A DNA stretch of 64,000 bases, taken from contig NZ_JAIVFX010000009.1 of NCBI RefSeq assembly GCF_020829625.1, positions 124,001-188,000 of the forward strand, read 5' to 3'. This document shows positions 27,502 to 37,180 of this stretch, piece by piece. The number at the start of each line of letters is the position of its first letter. The first letter of the stretch is position 1. The translations under genes were made by a program, and so were the position numbers. The stretch is from Nostoc sp. XA010. Its GTDB lineage: Bacteria; Cyanobacteriota; Cyanobacteriia; Cyanobacteriales; Nostocaceae. A model generated the notes under the pieces. The model saw only the letters and a program-made list of their open reading frames with translations, was not told the DNA's origin and searched no databases.

Positions 27502-28035
27502 AGAGGCTAGCAGGGGTAGCAGGGGAGGAAAAATCTAATCATCGCTTCCGCAAAGGGACAAACGGAATCAGAATTGAGAGCAATTGTATCAGATTGCGAT
27601 CTCAAGGCAGAGCATCACAAATTTTATAATAAATTTAATTTATCCTTTTAACAAATAAGACTATTTGCTTTTATTGGATCAATCGTTTTATGCTGAAATT
27701 AGCAAAGATTTGCACTTTGAACAAATATAAACTTTGCAAATCTCTATTACAATATGGCGGAAATAAACATACCCTTCTCCTATCGGAGACGCTACGCGAA
27801 CGGGTGACGCTCCTGCGTCGCTAACGCTGCGCTAACACCAGTCGCCTGCGGAGGGAAACCCTCTCGCAGCGCTGGTTCACCATTTCAAATGGCGCAAGAG
27901 CATGGAATACAATTCTTTTGACTTCCGCCTTGCGGTATTAGTGCTATTAAATTTAGGTGTCTTGCCAGCAAACAAACTAATGCTAACTAAATTCCCCAAA
28001 GGAACTTTGAGAGAACAAAGGAGAATAATAATTAA
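27502..28035. other. Intergenic, about 530 bp, repeat-rich
   Basis: Contains a short G-rich STRR (27511-27530) and a structured repeat at 27784-27881. No gene was recognised. The last 20 bases hold AAAGGAG, the likely ribosome-binding site of the next gene. Confidence 0.6.
27784..27881. repeat. Dispersed structured repeat (GGAGACGCTACGCGAACG family)
   Basis: Begins with GGAGACGCTACGCGAACGGG, the same core as 3612-3690, then GC-rich hairpins including GAGGG-AAA-CCCTC and a GCGTCGCTAACGCTGCGC segment. Probably a small non-autonomous element of the Nostoc type. Confidence 0.6.
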
Positions 28036-28404
28036 ATGTTAGATCAGCAGATTGATTATCCTACCAGACCCAAGACAAGTGCAATGATCATGAAACTTTT
28101 CCAAATCACTCTAGTGGTTTTAGTACTTTTGATAAACTTAGCAATTGCTTTCCCCTCTTGGGCAGAAAAAGCGCCTTCTTTAACTAGTAATGCTGACTAC
28201 TTTCAAGTAGGGCAAAAAGTCATTTGGCTTTACAAACCTCGTGCAGATTCTAGCGATGTCCAAAGAATTCCTGCCGAAGTAGTCAAGTTAAGTTCCAAGC
28301 AAGTGCAAATAAAGGTGTATAAACATAATCACGAATTTGTCAATCGTTGGGTGAATCCAAACAAGCTTGAGAATTCGCAAAAAGTTAAAGAGTCAATACT
28401 ATAA
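28036..28404 (+). CDS. Small exported protein, unknown function
   Basis: A 122-residue protein with a hydrophobic signal segment MKLFQITLVVLVLLINLAIA followed by FPSWAEKAP, which offers a signal-peptidase site after WAE. The mature part (about 75 residues) is basic: YFQVGQKVIWLYKPRADS and EVVKLSSKQVQIKVYKHN could form small SH3-like beta strands. AAAGGAG 12 bases upstream supports ATG 28036; ATG 28084 or 28090 would give a more normal signal-peptide length. Probably periplasmic or surface-located. No family recognised. Confidence 0.7.
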   Translation: MLDQQIDYPTRPKTSAMIMKLFQITLVVLVLLINLAIAFPSWAEKAPSLTSNADYFQVGQKVIWLYKPRADSSDVQRIPAEVVKLSSKQVQIKVYKHNHEFVNRWVNPNKLENSQKVKESIL

Positions 28405-28420
28405 AATTGAGTGATTATTT

Positions 28421-29347
28421 TTATTTTTTGTAAATCAAAAAAACTGAACCTATCGGCCCAAAGTTTTCTACATAAGTTTTCTGGTTATAATACAATCCTG
28501 GAGACATACCGCCATCAAATAATATCGCTTCTTGAATTTTACCTAAACAGTTATTGCTAGTAATACCTTCTAGGACATTATCAAACATGTCTGGCAGTAA
28601 CTCTTGATTAACTTGAGATAATTCAATATCTGAATTAGCTTTCAAGTCATTAACTAATAAGATTACATAGCCTTGATTGGTAATAGCTGCCATAGAGCGA
28701 TTTTTAGCATTTTTACAAGCAAATTCTCCTAAATCTTGACAAATATCTTTAAATTTACCCTGACGATAGAATCTGCCATTACCACCTACTAAATTGTAAT
28801 TGAGAATATCACTTTTTCTTCTACCAGCTTGGATAGTAGCCTGTCGCTGATTGGGTGTACCTCCTGATATCCCAAAGGAAGAACGCTTATTTTTAAATAC
28901 TCCTGAATACTCGACACCACGAGAAACATTTAAGCCTTGTGGTTTATCATCAGTATCTATATAGTCGGCATTAATTGCGGCAATGGGTAACTGTCCGTTT
29001 AATTTGGCATTATCATCGCCGATGAGTTCACGAAACTGTTTTGGTACATATTCTTTACGTAGTTTCCCCCTAGCATCTTTGGCGTAGAGTTTATGAGATA
29101 GGCCAACATTAACTTTGAAATCTAATTTTGCTGATTTGGGATTAAAAATAATCACATTGTTAATGCCTCTTTGATTTCTTTTACCTTGATTATTAGTTTT
29201 AAAAAAATCAATGCTGAACTTAGCATCTTTGCCAGGGCAAGTTTTAGATGCTTTTGGGACTGAATTTGCTTCAATCTCTTGACAACCTGATAATAAGGTT
29301 GCACCAATTATCAAGATAAATAACAAAAATAATTTTTTCGTAGACAT
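28421..29347 (-). CDS. Lipoprotein with phosphodiester glycosidase-like (NAGPA) domain
   Basis: A 308-residue predicted lipoprotein. The signal segment MSTKKLFLLFILIIGATLLSG ends in a lipobox LLSGC with Cys22. The mature protein matches the NAGPA/DUF2233 phosphodiester glycosidase family by the blocks AAINADYIDTDDKPQGL, RSMAAITNQGYVILLVND and AILFDGGMSPGLYYN, where the final DGG-S segment is characteristic. Family members uncover GlcNAc from phosphodiesters in animals; bacterial members are mostly uncharacterised surface enzymes. It shares its direction with the DUF4912 gene, from which it is separated by a terminator. Confidence 0.8.
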   Translation of the reverse strand: MSTKKLFLLFILIIGATLLSGCQEIEANSVPKASKTCPGKDAKFSIDFFKTNNQGKRNQRGINNVIIFNPKSAKLDFKVNVGLSHKLYAKDARGKLRKEYVPKQFRELIGDDNAKLNGQLPIAAINADYIDTDDKPQGLNVSRGVEYSGVFKNKRSSFGISGGTPNQRQATIQAGRRKSDILNYNLVGGNGRFYRQGKFKDICQDLGEFACKNAKNRSMAAITNQGYVILLVNDLKANSDIELSQVNQELLPDMFDNVLEGITSNNCLGKIQEAILFDGGMSPGLYYNQKTYVENFGPIGSVFLIYKK

Positions 29348-29355
29348 ACTAATGC

Positions 29356-29386
29356 AAAAAAAACCGCTACAGAATTACTATAGCGG
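29356..29386 (-). terminator. Strong intrinsic terminator for the DUF4912 gene
   Basis: On the minus strand, stem CCGCTA...TAGCGG (arms at 29381-29386 and 29364-29369) followed directly by eight T (A at 29356-29363 on the plus strand). It lies 47 bases after the DUF4912 stop and separates it from the lipoprotein gene, so the two are separate transcripts. Confidence 0.85.
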
Positions 29387-29432
29387 GGAATAATTTAAAA
29401 TTTCAGTCTGGAGTTTATCTCAGAACCAAAAC

Positions 29433-30698
29433 TTAAGAGAACCATTCTAAAACAGCTTCTTCTTTGGTGTTGGTATTTCTAGATGGTGTCTCACGATTAA
29501 ATTTCATCTGAATTGACCGGGTTTGCTCACCATCAGCAGCTACAGCCAAAATCGGATAGTCAATTAAACCATCCTGGAAGGACATCTGGAAGCGGAATGT
29601 TCCATCTGGATTTAGCTGAATTGGACGGCCACCAATGGTTACGGTAGCATCGGGTTCGGTTGCACCGTAGACTATCAACTCAGCATCGGCAATTAACCAG
29701 AACTGGCGCGGACGCACTGGTACGGCGGAAGCCGAGAAGCCAACACCTGACATTCCTGCACCGGAAGCGGTTAAGCCTGATACGGTAGGAACTGCCCACA
29801 TACCCACACCAGATGGGAAAATGTAGGAGCTAATAGCTTGTTCAGGACGCGCTGAACTTGGTACTTGATGCTGGGAACCGAAGATAGAACCAGCAACCCG
29901 TAGTGATTCGGCAGATTCCGCTAAACCAAAGATTTGATCGTAGATGGGGTTGCCGTTACCATTGACAACAGCAGCATTTTCATTGGCGGTAGTTGCAATC
30001 TTCTTGGCAGGTGGAACTAGTTCGTACTGAGTCTTACCACGCAAATCTTCTTCAAAGTTAACAGTGATGAAGACATCTTCTATCCAATCAGAAGGATAAA
30101 CGGGGGGAATGTGTACTCTAGCAGAACGAGCAAGTACCAACCAGCGTCCATCAGCAGTACGATAGCCGATATCGATTACATAATCGCGATCGCTAACTGG
30201 AACCGGTAGATACCATTCTCTAGCTAGTTCATCAGCAGGATATTCTTGAATGCTGTGGGGGCTTTGGAATTCGATATTGATGTCGGTAACATCATAAATC
30301 CGTAGTGCAAGTTGTTGTCCCCCTTGTCGGCGCAGTTCCTGTTTATGTTCATTGGGAATATCCCAGTAAGTGTAAGCCCACTGAGGATCGCGTGGTAAGA
30401 GGACAATCCGGCTGTCACCATAGCCAGAGGGCAAATCTGCGAGTCCTTCATCAACATCAGCCAAAGATCCACCAGTGCGATCTTCCTGACCTAATTCAAA
30501 CTTTGCAGCTTCCACGGTTTCCTGTGCCTCCAATGAACGAGATGGACTAAGTAAATTTTTACTGCGCTGGACTTCTTGAATTGATGCCAGTAATTGTGAT
30601 TTACGCATTCGGCTATACCGAGAGATGCTATATTCGCTAGCAACTTTGCGTAGTTGCCGTAAGGTCATCTCCTCTAGTGGCGGGCGTTCTTTTGCCAT
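29433..30698 (-). CDS. DUF4912 protein with SAP/Rho-N-like N-terminus
   Basis: A 421-residue protein conserved in cyanobacteria. Residues about 8-45 (MTLRQLRKVASEYSISRYSR) form a Rho-N/SAP-like helix-extended-helix that may bind nucleic acid. The DUF4912 domain follows (about 95-230) with SRIVLLPRDPQWAYTYWDIP and LALRIYDVTDIN. The C-terminal part holds a further beta-rich segment (QFWLIADAELIVYGATEPDA). The function is unknown. It has its own strong terminator. The 470-base upstream region is its likely promoter area. Confidence 0.85.
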   Translation of the reverse strand: MAKERPPLEEMTLRQLRKVASEYSISRYSRMRKSQLLASIQEVQRSKNLLSPSRSLEAQETVEAAKFELGQEDRTGGSLADVDEGLADLPSGYGDSRIVLLPRDPQWAYTYWDIPNEHKQELRRQGGQQLALRIYDVTDINIEFQSPHSIQEYPADELAREWYLPVPVSDRDYVIDIGYRTADGRWLVLARSARVHIPPVYPSDWIEDVFITVNFEEDLRGKTQYELVPPAKKIATTANENAAVVNGNGNPIYDQIFGLAESAESLRVAGSIFGSQHQVPSSARPEQAISSYIFPSGVGMWAVPTVSGLTASGAGMSGVGFSASAVPVRPRQFWLIADAELIVYGATEPDATVTIGGRPIQLNPDGTFRFQMSFQDGLIDYPILAVAADGEQTRSIQMKFNRETPSRNTNTKEEAVLEWFS

Positions 30699-31134
30699 TA
30701 TTTTGGACTCCAGTAGTTTAAGCGGTAAATGATTTCCCCTGGTTAAAGAATGCTATATAAAATGTCATCCACTCCAGATGAATTTCTTATCCTGACTCCT
30801 GGTTTTGCCCAGTGTTTAAGTTTTTTAGTCTGTTTTTAAATTGGGGTAACATCCAATCAATTCCTTAGTTATGCCATTAGCATTTCTTTGGGATCGAGGA
30901 AGTTCTATCTGTTAAGTCAATATTAACCACTAAGCATATCTAGGGATCAAGGGGTAATAACTAGGTTTTTTGCCTGTTTCACGAATTTACAAGCCCTTCT
31001 GGGATCATAGTGTCATGGTTTCATAACATTACTAGCTTGTTAGATGTTGAGCGATGGTAATAATGTCAAGTTTTCATGACATTTTGTTTTGGGCATTGAA
31101 ACCACCACTACAGGGCTTGTGAGTTGAGTCGAAT
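30699..31134. other. Intergenic, about 435 bp, upstream of DUF4912 gene
   Basis: AT-rich divergent region with no gene seen. Short direct and inverted pieces such as TCATGGTTTCATAACATTAC and GTTTTCATGACATT occur at about 31013-31083. Presumed to contain the DUF4912 promoter. Confidence 0.45.
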
Positions 31135-31184
31135 ACAGACCTAACCCCCAGCCCCTTAAGAGCGAGCGTTGGGGAGTAAGATTC
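31135..31184. repeat. 50-bp dispersed repeat, copy A
   Basis: Begins ACAGACCTAACCCCCAGCCC and ends GGGGAGTAAGATTC. An exact reverse-complement copy is at 47506-47555. It contains the only apparent start (TTG 31169) of the truncated kinase frame that follows. Confidence 0.9.
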
Positions 31185-31942
31185 AAAACTTCTCTCCTAA
31201 AAAGAGAGAGATTGGGGTGTATTGCATACAAAAGGAAAGCGCGATCGCTATTGCATTTGTCGCCTCTCACGATCTGCAAGAGCCACTGGGTAAGATTAAA
31301 AGCTTTGGCGATCGTCTCAAAACGACCTATAGCGACACGTTAACTGAACAGAGACATGACTACCTAGAACAAATGCAGAATGCTGCATCGAGAATGCAAA
31401 CATTAATTGAAGACTTGTTGATACTTTCACAAGTTACTACCAGAGCGCAAGCTTTTATATCAGTAAATCTCACCAAGATTGCCCAAGAGGTCTTGTTTGA
31501 TTTAGAACTTTATGTACAGCAAACTCGAGGAAGTGTAGAAATCGGGGAGTTACCCACCATTGAAGCTGATCCTTTACAAATGCGTCAATTGCTGCAAAAT
31601 TTGATTGGTAACGCCCTGAAATTCCACCGCCCAGAGATACCACCTGTTATCAAAATCTATAGTCAATTTTTAGACAATCAAGCAGATAACATTTTTGCCA
31701 ATTCTGAACTTTGTCAAATCATCGTAGAAGATAATGGTATTGGTTTTGAAGACAAATATCTTAACCGAATTTCCAATGTTTTTCAACGATTGCATAGTAG
31801 CATTGAGTACGAAGGCACTGGCATAGGTTTAGCTATCTGTCGGAAAATTATTGAGCGTCATCACGGAAATATCACAGCCCAAAGCAAACCTGGGCAAGGA
31901 TCAAAATTTATGATCGTATTGTCAATGAATTCCCATTCTTGA
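31169..31942 (+). pseudogene. 5'-truncated histidine kinase (HisKA-HATPase only)
   Basis: Kinase homology begins abruptly at AFVASHDLQEPLGKI (from 31253; His at frame residue 34), the normal DHp start of phytochrome-like cyanobacterial kinases. The rest is complete: N-box NLIGNALKFHRPE, G1 VEDNGIGFEDKY, G2 GTGIGLAICRKIIE, ending GSKFMIVLSM. Everything upstream (sensor domains) is missing. The 28 residues before the homology come from the 50-bp repeat and its flank, and the only start there is a TTG. It is followed by the stump of a response regulator, which fits a broken kinase-regulator operon. It could be expressed as a stand-alone catalytic core, but loss of function is likelier. Confidence 0.75.
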
Positions 31943-32058
31943 TTTTTATTTATGGAGAGGGATAATGCTAAACCCTGAGATTAGCTTAATTGTACAACTG
32001 TGCCCTGTAATTTTTCGGACTGATGCATTGTACAAATTGACCATTATGTTAAGTATTA

Positions 32059-32247
32059 ATGAGATTCGATTATTTTAATACTTACGATTTGGGTGCAAAC
32101 TCCTTCATTACTAAGCCAGTGACTTTTGCTTCATTAGTTGAGGCCATGAAGACTCTAGTTAAATACTGGTTTGAAATTGTGAAACTGCCACTAGAAGCCG
32201 TGGGAGAAAAACATGGACAACAGCCCTATCAAAGTTCTGTTCATTGA
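32059..32247 (+). pseudogene. Stump of an Rcp1-like response regulator
   Basis: Only the C-terminal third of a receiver domain is left: YDLGANSFITKPVTFASLVE and AMKTLVKYWFEIVKLP, including the conserved Lys-Pro after the fifth strand. The phospho-accepting Asp and acidic pocket are absent. In intact operons this kind of regulator follows a phytochrome-like kinase, as here. Its last 35 bases overlap the start of the hybrid kinase. Confidence 0.8.
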
Positions 32248-34102
32248 TGATGACGAAGACGACTATATTTTGACTCGTTATTGGTTCAGTGAATTTCAGG
32301 CAGCAAACTGCGAGTTGGAATGGGTAAATAATTATGAAGCAGCAAGGAATGCGATCGCTCGCTACCAACATGACATTTATCTTGTAGACTACCGTTTGGG
32401 GCCAGACAGTGGGCTGGAACTTTTGCGCGAAGCAATTGCCAACGGCTGTTGTTCTCCGATAATTTTGCTGACTGGCCAGGGCGACTGGGAAATAGATATT
32501 GAAGCGATGAAAGCCGGAGCCGCAGATTATCTCGAAAAAAGCCAGTTGACTGCACCTTTGTTAGAGCGTTCTATTCGTTATGCCATTGAGCGCAAACAAA
32601 CAGAACAGAAAATCCGCGAACAAGCTGCTTTACTAGATGTTGCCACCAATGCAATTTTTGTGTGTGATTTAGACGAGAAAATTTTATTTTGGAACAAAGC
32701 TGCTGAGAGCCTGTACAGTTGGAAAAAAGAAGAAGCTATCAATCAAAAGACACAAGTTCTCTGGCAGGAAAAACATGTGTCTCAAATTGAAAAAGCACTC
32801 AATATTATGATGAAAAATGGCTCTTGGGAGGGTGAGTTACATCAAACAACAAAATCAGGTAAAGAAATTATTGTTGAAAGCCGTTGGACACTGGTGCATG
32901 AATTCGGTAATAAAGCACAATCTATTCTGATTGTTAACACTGACATCACACAAAAAAAACAACTGGAAGCGCAATTTCTCCGCGCTCAACGATTGGAAAG
33001 TATTGGCACTTTAGCCAGTGGTATCTCCCACGACCTAAATAATATTCTTGCCCCGATTCTGATGACAGCCCAACTGTTAGAGCTACAAATCCATGATGAG
33101 CGTTCTCGGCGACTGTTGCAAATATTGATTACAAACGCTAAACGTGGGGCTACTTTAGTTAAGCAAGTATTATCTTTTACTCGCGGAATTGAGGGCGATC
33201 GCACTATATTGCAATTAAAGCATTTAATAGTGGAAATTCAGCAAATTATTAGAGAAACTTTTCCCAAATCCATTGAATTTTCCACTCAAATTTCGCCAAA
33301 TCTTTGGACTGTATGCGGCGATGCTACCCAATTACATCAAGTACTGATGAATTTGTGTGTCAATGCTCGTGACGCAATGCCAAATGGGGGAACTTTAAAA
33401 ATATTAGCGGAAAATCTTTTAATTGATGAAAATTATGCCAAGATGCATATAGATGCTAAAATTGGTCATCACATTGTTATTACTGTTAGTGATGGCGGAA
33501 CTGGTATTCAAACAGAAATATTAGATCGGATATTTGAGCCGTTTTTTACTACTAAAGAACTTGGGAAAGGTACTGGTCTTGGTCTTTCTACAGTACTTGG
33601 CATCATTAAAAGTCACGGTGGTTTTATTGACGTAGTAAGCGTTCAAGGAAAAGGCAGCCAGTTTAAGGTATATTTGCCAGCACAAGAGACAGCAGAAACT
33701 ATAGAAGAACAAGAACAGGGATTACCTTCAGGACAAGGAGAATTAATTTTAATTGTAGATGACGAACCTGCAATTAGAGATGTGACAAAAACATCTCTAG
33801 AAAGCCATAACTACAAAGCAATCACAGCTAGTGATGGTATTGAAGCAATAGCCTTATATGCAGAACATCAAGATAAAATATCTCTTGTATTAACTGATAT
33901 GCTCATGCCGTCAATGGATGGGATAACTACTATCCGCACCCTACGAAAAATTAACCCAAATGTCAAAATTATTGCTGTCAGTGGACTGACTTCGCAGGAT
34001 AAAGTTAATACAGCTTATGACATGGGTATCAAAGCTTTTTTATACAAGCCTTATACAGCTAGCCAATTATTGCAAACTATTAGCACAGTCAAGAATAATT
34101 AG
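32213..34102 (+). CDS. Hybrid histidine kinase REC-PAS-HisKA-HATPase-REC
   Basis: A 629-residue soluble two-component protein. An N-terminal receiver (1-125; DDDEDD acidic pocket, phospho-Asp in IYLVDYRLG) is followed by a PAS domain (about 135-250, [20 protein letters not shown]). The DHp region has the H-box [17 protein letters not shown] of the NtrB-like type. The ATPase has N-box [15 protein letters not shown]1 SDGGTGIQ, F-box FEPFFTTKE and G2 [15 protein letters not shown]-terminal receiver (about 505-625) has phospho-Asp in [13 protein letters not shown]. All catalytic motifs are present. It begins inside the response-regulator stump. No output domain or adjacent regulator is left, so it would signal through its own receivers or remote partners. 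Confidence 0.93.
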   Translation: MDNSPIKVLFIDDDEDDYILTRYWFSEFQAANCELEWVNNYEAARNAIARYQHDIYLVDYRLGPDSGLELLREAIANGCCSPIILLTGQGDWEIDIEAMKAGAADYLEKSQLTAPLLERSIRYAIERKQTEQKIREQAALLDVATNAIFVCDLDEKILFWNKAAESLYSWKKEEAINQKTQVLWQEKHVSQIEKALNIMMKNGSWEGELHQTTKSGKEIIVESRWTLVHEFGNKAQSILIVNTDITQKKQLEAQFLRAQRLESIGTLASGISHDLNNILAPILMTAQLLELQIHDERSRRLLQILITNAKRGATLVKQVLSFTRGIEGDRTILQLKHLIVEIQQIIRETFPKSIEFSTQISPNLWTVCGDATQLHQVLMNLCVNARDAMPNGGTLKILAENLLIDENYAKMHIDAKIGHHIVITVSDGGTGIQTEILDRIFEPFFTTKELGKGTGLGLSTVLGIIKSHGGFIDVVSVQGKGSQFKVYLPAQETAETIEEQEQGLPSGQGELILIVDDEPAIRDVTKTSLESHNYKAITASDGIEAIALYAEHQDKISLVLTDMLMPSMDGITTIRTLRKINPNVKIIAVSGLTSQDKVNTAYDMGIKAFLYKPYTASQLLQTISTVKNN

Positions 34103-34203
34103 AAGTTGAGCATTGGGAATTACTAATTTATTTTTCAAAGTTGAGAGTTATAATTTAGGAATTCCTAACTCTTCACTCATAACTCTTAACTATTTAATTA
34201 CCC

Positions 34204-34587
34204 ATGACTAAGGATGAAGTCTTAGCGGCTAATACAGCTTTTTATCGAGCTTTTGAAAGAAAAGATATTGAGACAATGAGTGCAGTATGGTCACAAGGAA
34301 CTGGTAGTTTTTGTATTCATCCTGGAAGTAATATACTGCGAGGTTGGAAGGAAATTCGCACCTCTTGGGAGCAGATATTTAAAAACACCGCTTATATTGA
34401 AATAAACACAGATATAATTGCTACAGATATAACTGATAATATTGCTTATGTTGTGCTGAGAGAAAATGTATTCCAGGTAGTAGGTGGGAGAAGACTTGAA
34501 GCACAATCAACAGCTACAAATATATTTCAGTTCCTTGGCGAGAAGTGGTATTTAGTACATCATCACGGTAGCCCAATTTTGCGGTGA
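34204..34587 (+). CDS. NTF2/SnoaL-like protein
   Basis: A 127-residue protein of the nuclear transport factor 2 fold: VLAANTAFYRAFERKDIETM, VWSQGTGSFCIHPGSNILRG, WKEIRTSWEQIF and the closing strand WYLVHHHGSPIL. Such stand-alone domains act as isomerases, hydrolases or unknown binding proteins; the paired FCIHPG and HHHGSP segments are typical of a conserved bacterial subgroup with unknown role. It stands alone, with a STRR tract right after the stop. Confidence 0.85.
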   Translation: MTKDEVLAANTAFYRAFERKDIETMSAVWSQGTGSFCIHPGSNILRGWKEIRTSWEQIFKNTAYIEINTDIIATDITDNIAYVVLRENVFQVVGGRRLEAQSTATNIFQFLGEKWYLVHHHGSPILR

Positions 34588-34590
34588 GGT

Positions 34591-34690
34591 GCGGGGGATG
34601 GGGGATGGAGGAGCAGAGGAGGCAGGGGAGGCAGGGGGAGCAAGGGGAGAATAACTAATGACCAATGACCCATGACTAATGACTAATGAC
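34591..34690. repeat. STRR tract, G-rich then TAATGAC heptamers
   Basis: G-rich units (GGGGGATGG, GGGGAGGCA) to about 34650, then ACTAATGACCAATGACC-type heptamers to 34690. The heptamers overlap the pyrR stop codon (minus strand). Confidence 0.88.
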
Positions 34691-35219
34691 TAATTAACTC
34701 CACTCCATCTCGTTCATCGCAATTTTGTAAGTAAACTTTGACAATTTCTTCTTTAGCAGTAGGTAACTTTTTGCCAATAAAATCTGGGTGGATTGGTAAT
34801 TCTCGGTGGCCCCTATCTACCAACACAGCTAAACGAATCACCTCTGGTCTACCGTAGTCGTTGACTGCGTTCAAAGCAGCACGAATCGTCCGTCCTTTGA
34901 AAATTACATCATCCACAAGTACAACGGTTTTGCCCGTCAGGTCAAAAGGAATTTCGCTTTTCGCTGGAGTCCGTAATCCAATTTTGTCGAGGTCATCTCG
35001 ATAAAATGTAATGTCCAAAGCGCCGACTGACACGGCTACGCCTTCGAGCGTCTCAATCTGACGCGCCAACAATTCGGCTAATAACGCACCTCTTGTATAA
35101 ATACCAAGAAGCACCAGTTGAGACAAATCGCGCGTCCTTTCCACAATTTGAGAGGCAAGGCGAGTCAAGGTACGACGGATTTCTTCTGATGAGAGAATTT
35201 CAACTACTTTGGCAGACAT
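34683..35219 (-). CDS. pyrR: PyrR-type uracil phosphoribosyltransferase / regulator
   Basis: A 178-residue type I phosphoribosyltransferase. The PRPP-binding loop is [20 protein letters not shown]; other marks are [33 protein letters not shown] and [14 protein letters not shown]. PyrR regulates pyrimidine genes by binding mRNA in many bacteria and makes UMP from uracil; whether RNA control works in cyanobacteria is not shown here. The last residues (ELISH) are encoded by a TTAGTCATTAG heptamer repeat, which also gives the stop. Confidence 0.93.
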   Translation of the reverse strand: MSAKVVEILSSEEIRRTLTRLASQIVERTRDLSQLVLLGIYTRGALLAELLARQIETLEGVAVSVGALDITFYRDDLDKIGLRTPAKSEIPFDLTGKTVVLVDDVIFKGRTIRAALNAVNDYGRPEVIRLAVLVDRGHRELPIHPDFIGKKLPTAKEEIVKVYLQNCDERDGVELISH

Positions 35220-35327
35220 AGTGAGTGATAAGTTAAGAGTGATGAGTTAGGAGTTAGGAGTTTTTATTCTTAACTCCTGTACAGACGCGATTAATCGCCT
35301 CTCTAACTCCTAACTTTATATTTATCA

Positions 35328-36299
35328 TTACCTATTTGGGAGTATTAAGAATATTGCGATCGCTATCCCTAACCATACCAAAAAACAATATCGGGTCAAC
35401 TGCAAAGCATTCTGAATGGAAGTTGCAGTAATGGGATAAATAGCATCTCCTAGTAGTGGTTTGTACTTAGCTACCCCGCGATACCAATTTGTACCCCCCA
35501 TCTGCACACCCAAAAAAGCAGCATAGGCGCACTCACTCCAGCCTGAATTGGGGCTAGGATCGTTAATTGCATCCCGACGACAAATTCGCCAAACATGCGT
35601 TGGTTTACCCGATAACAGCGCCAGAGTCACAACTGTTAACCGACAAGGTAGCCAAGTCAAACAATCTTCCAACCGCGCACAGAACCATCCCAAATAAGTA
35701 TAGGGTGCTTCTCGATAGCCCACCATTGAATCAAGGGTACTGCTGGCTTTATATGCTAAAGCCAAAGGAGTTGGCCCCACAAGTGGCACAAAGACACCAA
35801 CAATTGCATAAAAAAGCGGAGCCATCACCCCATCAGTGGCATTTTCTGCAACCGTTTCTAAAACGGCTCGGGAAATTTCTGTTTGTGAGAGGTTTTGGGT
35901 ATCCCGACCAACATAATTACTTAAAATCTTCCGAGCTTTTTCCAAATCTCCTGCTGTTAAAGGTTCTAAAACAGCCACTGCTGCGGCTCGTAAACTTCTG
36001 CCAGCAAAACAACTAGCCAAAAGAATGCTATTTATTACAATTCCCAACAACGGATGAACCAATTTGGCACTTTGAATAATCAAAAAGCCAACAAGTCCAC
36101 TACCAATTATTAGGATAATACCTAGTAAAATTCCAGCTAGGCGTTGCGTTAGAGAATTTTTACACAATTGTAGAGAAAATTTGGTCAGACGAGAAATTAC
36201 CCACCCCATAACTTGCACTGGATGAGGCCAATTCCAAGGATCGCCAATTAAGTAATCTAAAAGTGCAGCGATTATTAAGATATAGATGCTATTGCTCAT
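35328..36299 (-). CDS. cbiB: Adenosylcobinamide-phosphate synthase CbiB/CobD
   Basis: A 323-residue membrane protein of cobalamin biosynthesis that attaches aminopropanol phosphate to adenosylcobyric acid. Signatures are LLDYLIGDPWNWPHPVQVMG at the N-terminus, VLETVAENATDGVMAPLFY in the middle, and YKASSTLDSMVGYREAPY and NSGWSECAYAAFLGVQMGG later. About five to six membrane helices are visible. It lies between pyrR and an Rrf2 regulator on the same strand, each separated by STRR-rich spacers, so co-transcription is uncertain. Confidence 0.95.
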   Translation of the reverse strand: MSNSIYILIIAALLDYLIGDPWNWPHPVQVMGWVISRLTKFSLQLCKNSLTQRLAGILLGIILIIGSGLVGFLIIQSAKLVHPLLGIVINSILLASCFAGRSLRAAAVAVLEPLTAGDLEKARKILSNYVGRDTQNLSQTEISRAVLETVAENATDGVMAPLFYAIVGVFVPLVGPTPLALAYKASSTLDSMVGYREAPYTYLGWFCARLEDCLTWLPCRLTVVTLALLSGKPTHVWRICRRDAINDPSPNSGWSECAYAAFLGVQMGGTNWYRGVAKYKPLLGDAIYPITATSIQNALQLTRYCFLVWLGIAIAIFLILPNR

Positions 36300-36342
36300 A
36301 AGTTACGAGTCAAGGGTCAATATTTGGACTATTGACTTTTGA

Positions 36343-36783
36343 CTAAACCACAAAACTAGCTTCTTCCCCAAGGGCAGCTTGCCAGCTACGAGCATCATAA
36401 TAAAGGTCTGCCAAAGTAATACTGTATAAAGCTTCTTTGAGCTTTTGGTTGAGTCTCTGCCATAGGCTAAATGTTACCCAATCTTCAGCTTGTGCAGGTG
36501 CTGGAGTGTGATGGGGTAAAGGGCTAGTCTCGCCAACAGCTTCTAAAATTTGTCCTATAGATATTTGTGCAGGCTCTCTTGCCAATTGGTATCCGCCGAT
36601 GCTACCACGAATTGATTTCACTAAAGATGCACGACGCATTTCTATTAGTAGTTTTTCGAGGTAAGGAGCTGGGATATCTTGGCGTTTAGCGATCGCTCTT
36701 ACAGATACAGGGCCATATTTTGGCTGTAAACTCAAATCTAGCAACGCCTTTACACTATAGTGTCCTCTGGTAGTTAGTTTCAT
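36343..36783 (-). CDS. Rrf2-family transcriptional regulator
   Basis: A 146-residue winged-helix regulator beginning MKLTTRGHYSVKALLDLSLQ, with recognition helix region AIAKRQDIPAPYLEKLLIEM and wing SIRGSIGGYQLAREPAQIS. Unlike IscR and NsrR it has no cysteine cluster after the wing; the region instead reads GETSPLPHHTPAPAQ, so it probably does not hold an Fe-S cluster, although the paired His could bind metal. The divergent 397-base region toward the cyAbrB gene contains a 20-bp palindrome that may be an operator. Confidence 0.9.
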   Translation of the reverse strand: MKLTTRGHYSVKALLDLSLQPKYGPVSVRAIAKRQDIPAPYLEKLLIEMRRASLVKSIRGSIGGYQLAREPAQISIGQILEAVGETSPLPHHTPAPAQAEDWVTFSLWQRLNQKLKEALYSITLADLYYDARSWQAALGEEASFVV

Positions 36784-37180
36784 TTTGGCAAGCTTTATTG
36801 TTTGTCCTCTGTCTTATGTAAATAACCAATGACCAATAACCAATTATCAATGGTTAAGGATCAGTTTTACTTATCATTCTGTGACACTGTTATCATCCTC
36901 AGCAAGTAAACAAGTTTTCGAGCGTCACTTTAGAAAACTTAAAACTTGTATAGTCTAGCAGTGATTCACTAACTATATATATATAGTTATCAGCATTGCC
37001 AGCGTTATCTAAAATAGATTGTCTTAGCAATATTGGTAATGGGATAACAATTGTGCATCTGAGTGTAATATACTTGGCTAGGTTGAGATAAAAACTAAAG
37101 GATTATGTTCCTATTAGCTCAACGTCAGCTAAAATAAAATCGATTCCAACACTTCAAACATTCATTTTCGACCTAAGTTG
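36784..37180. other. Divergent intergenic region between Rrf2 and cyAbrB genes
   Basis: About 400 bases with inverted ATAACCAATT/ATTGGTTA-like pieces near 36820-36855, a 20-bp palindrome at 36970-36989 and a long AT-rich leader ahead of the cyAbrB gene. No small gene recognised. It should hold both promoters. Confidence 0.55.
36970..36989. promoter_or_regulatory. 20-bp perfect palindrome, possible operator
   Basis: TAACTATATATATATAGTTA, perfectly symmetrical, located about 190 bases from both divergent regulator genes. Rrf2 proteins bind AT-rich palindromes, so autoregulation is a fair guess. A simple AT-dinucleotide origin cannot be excluded. Confidence 0.35.

Noticed and set aside
32059..32247. 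A functional small response regulator
   Set aside because: Only the last third of the receiver fold is present; the phospho-accepting Asp is missing.
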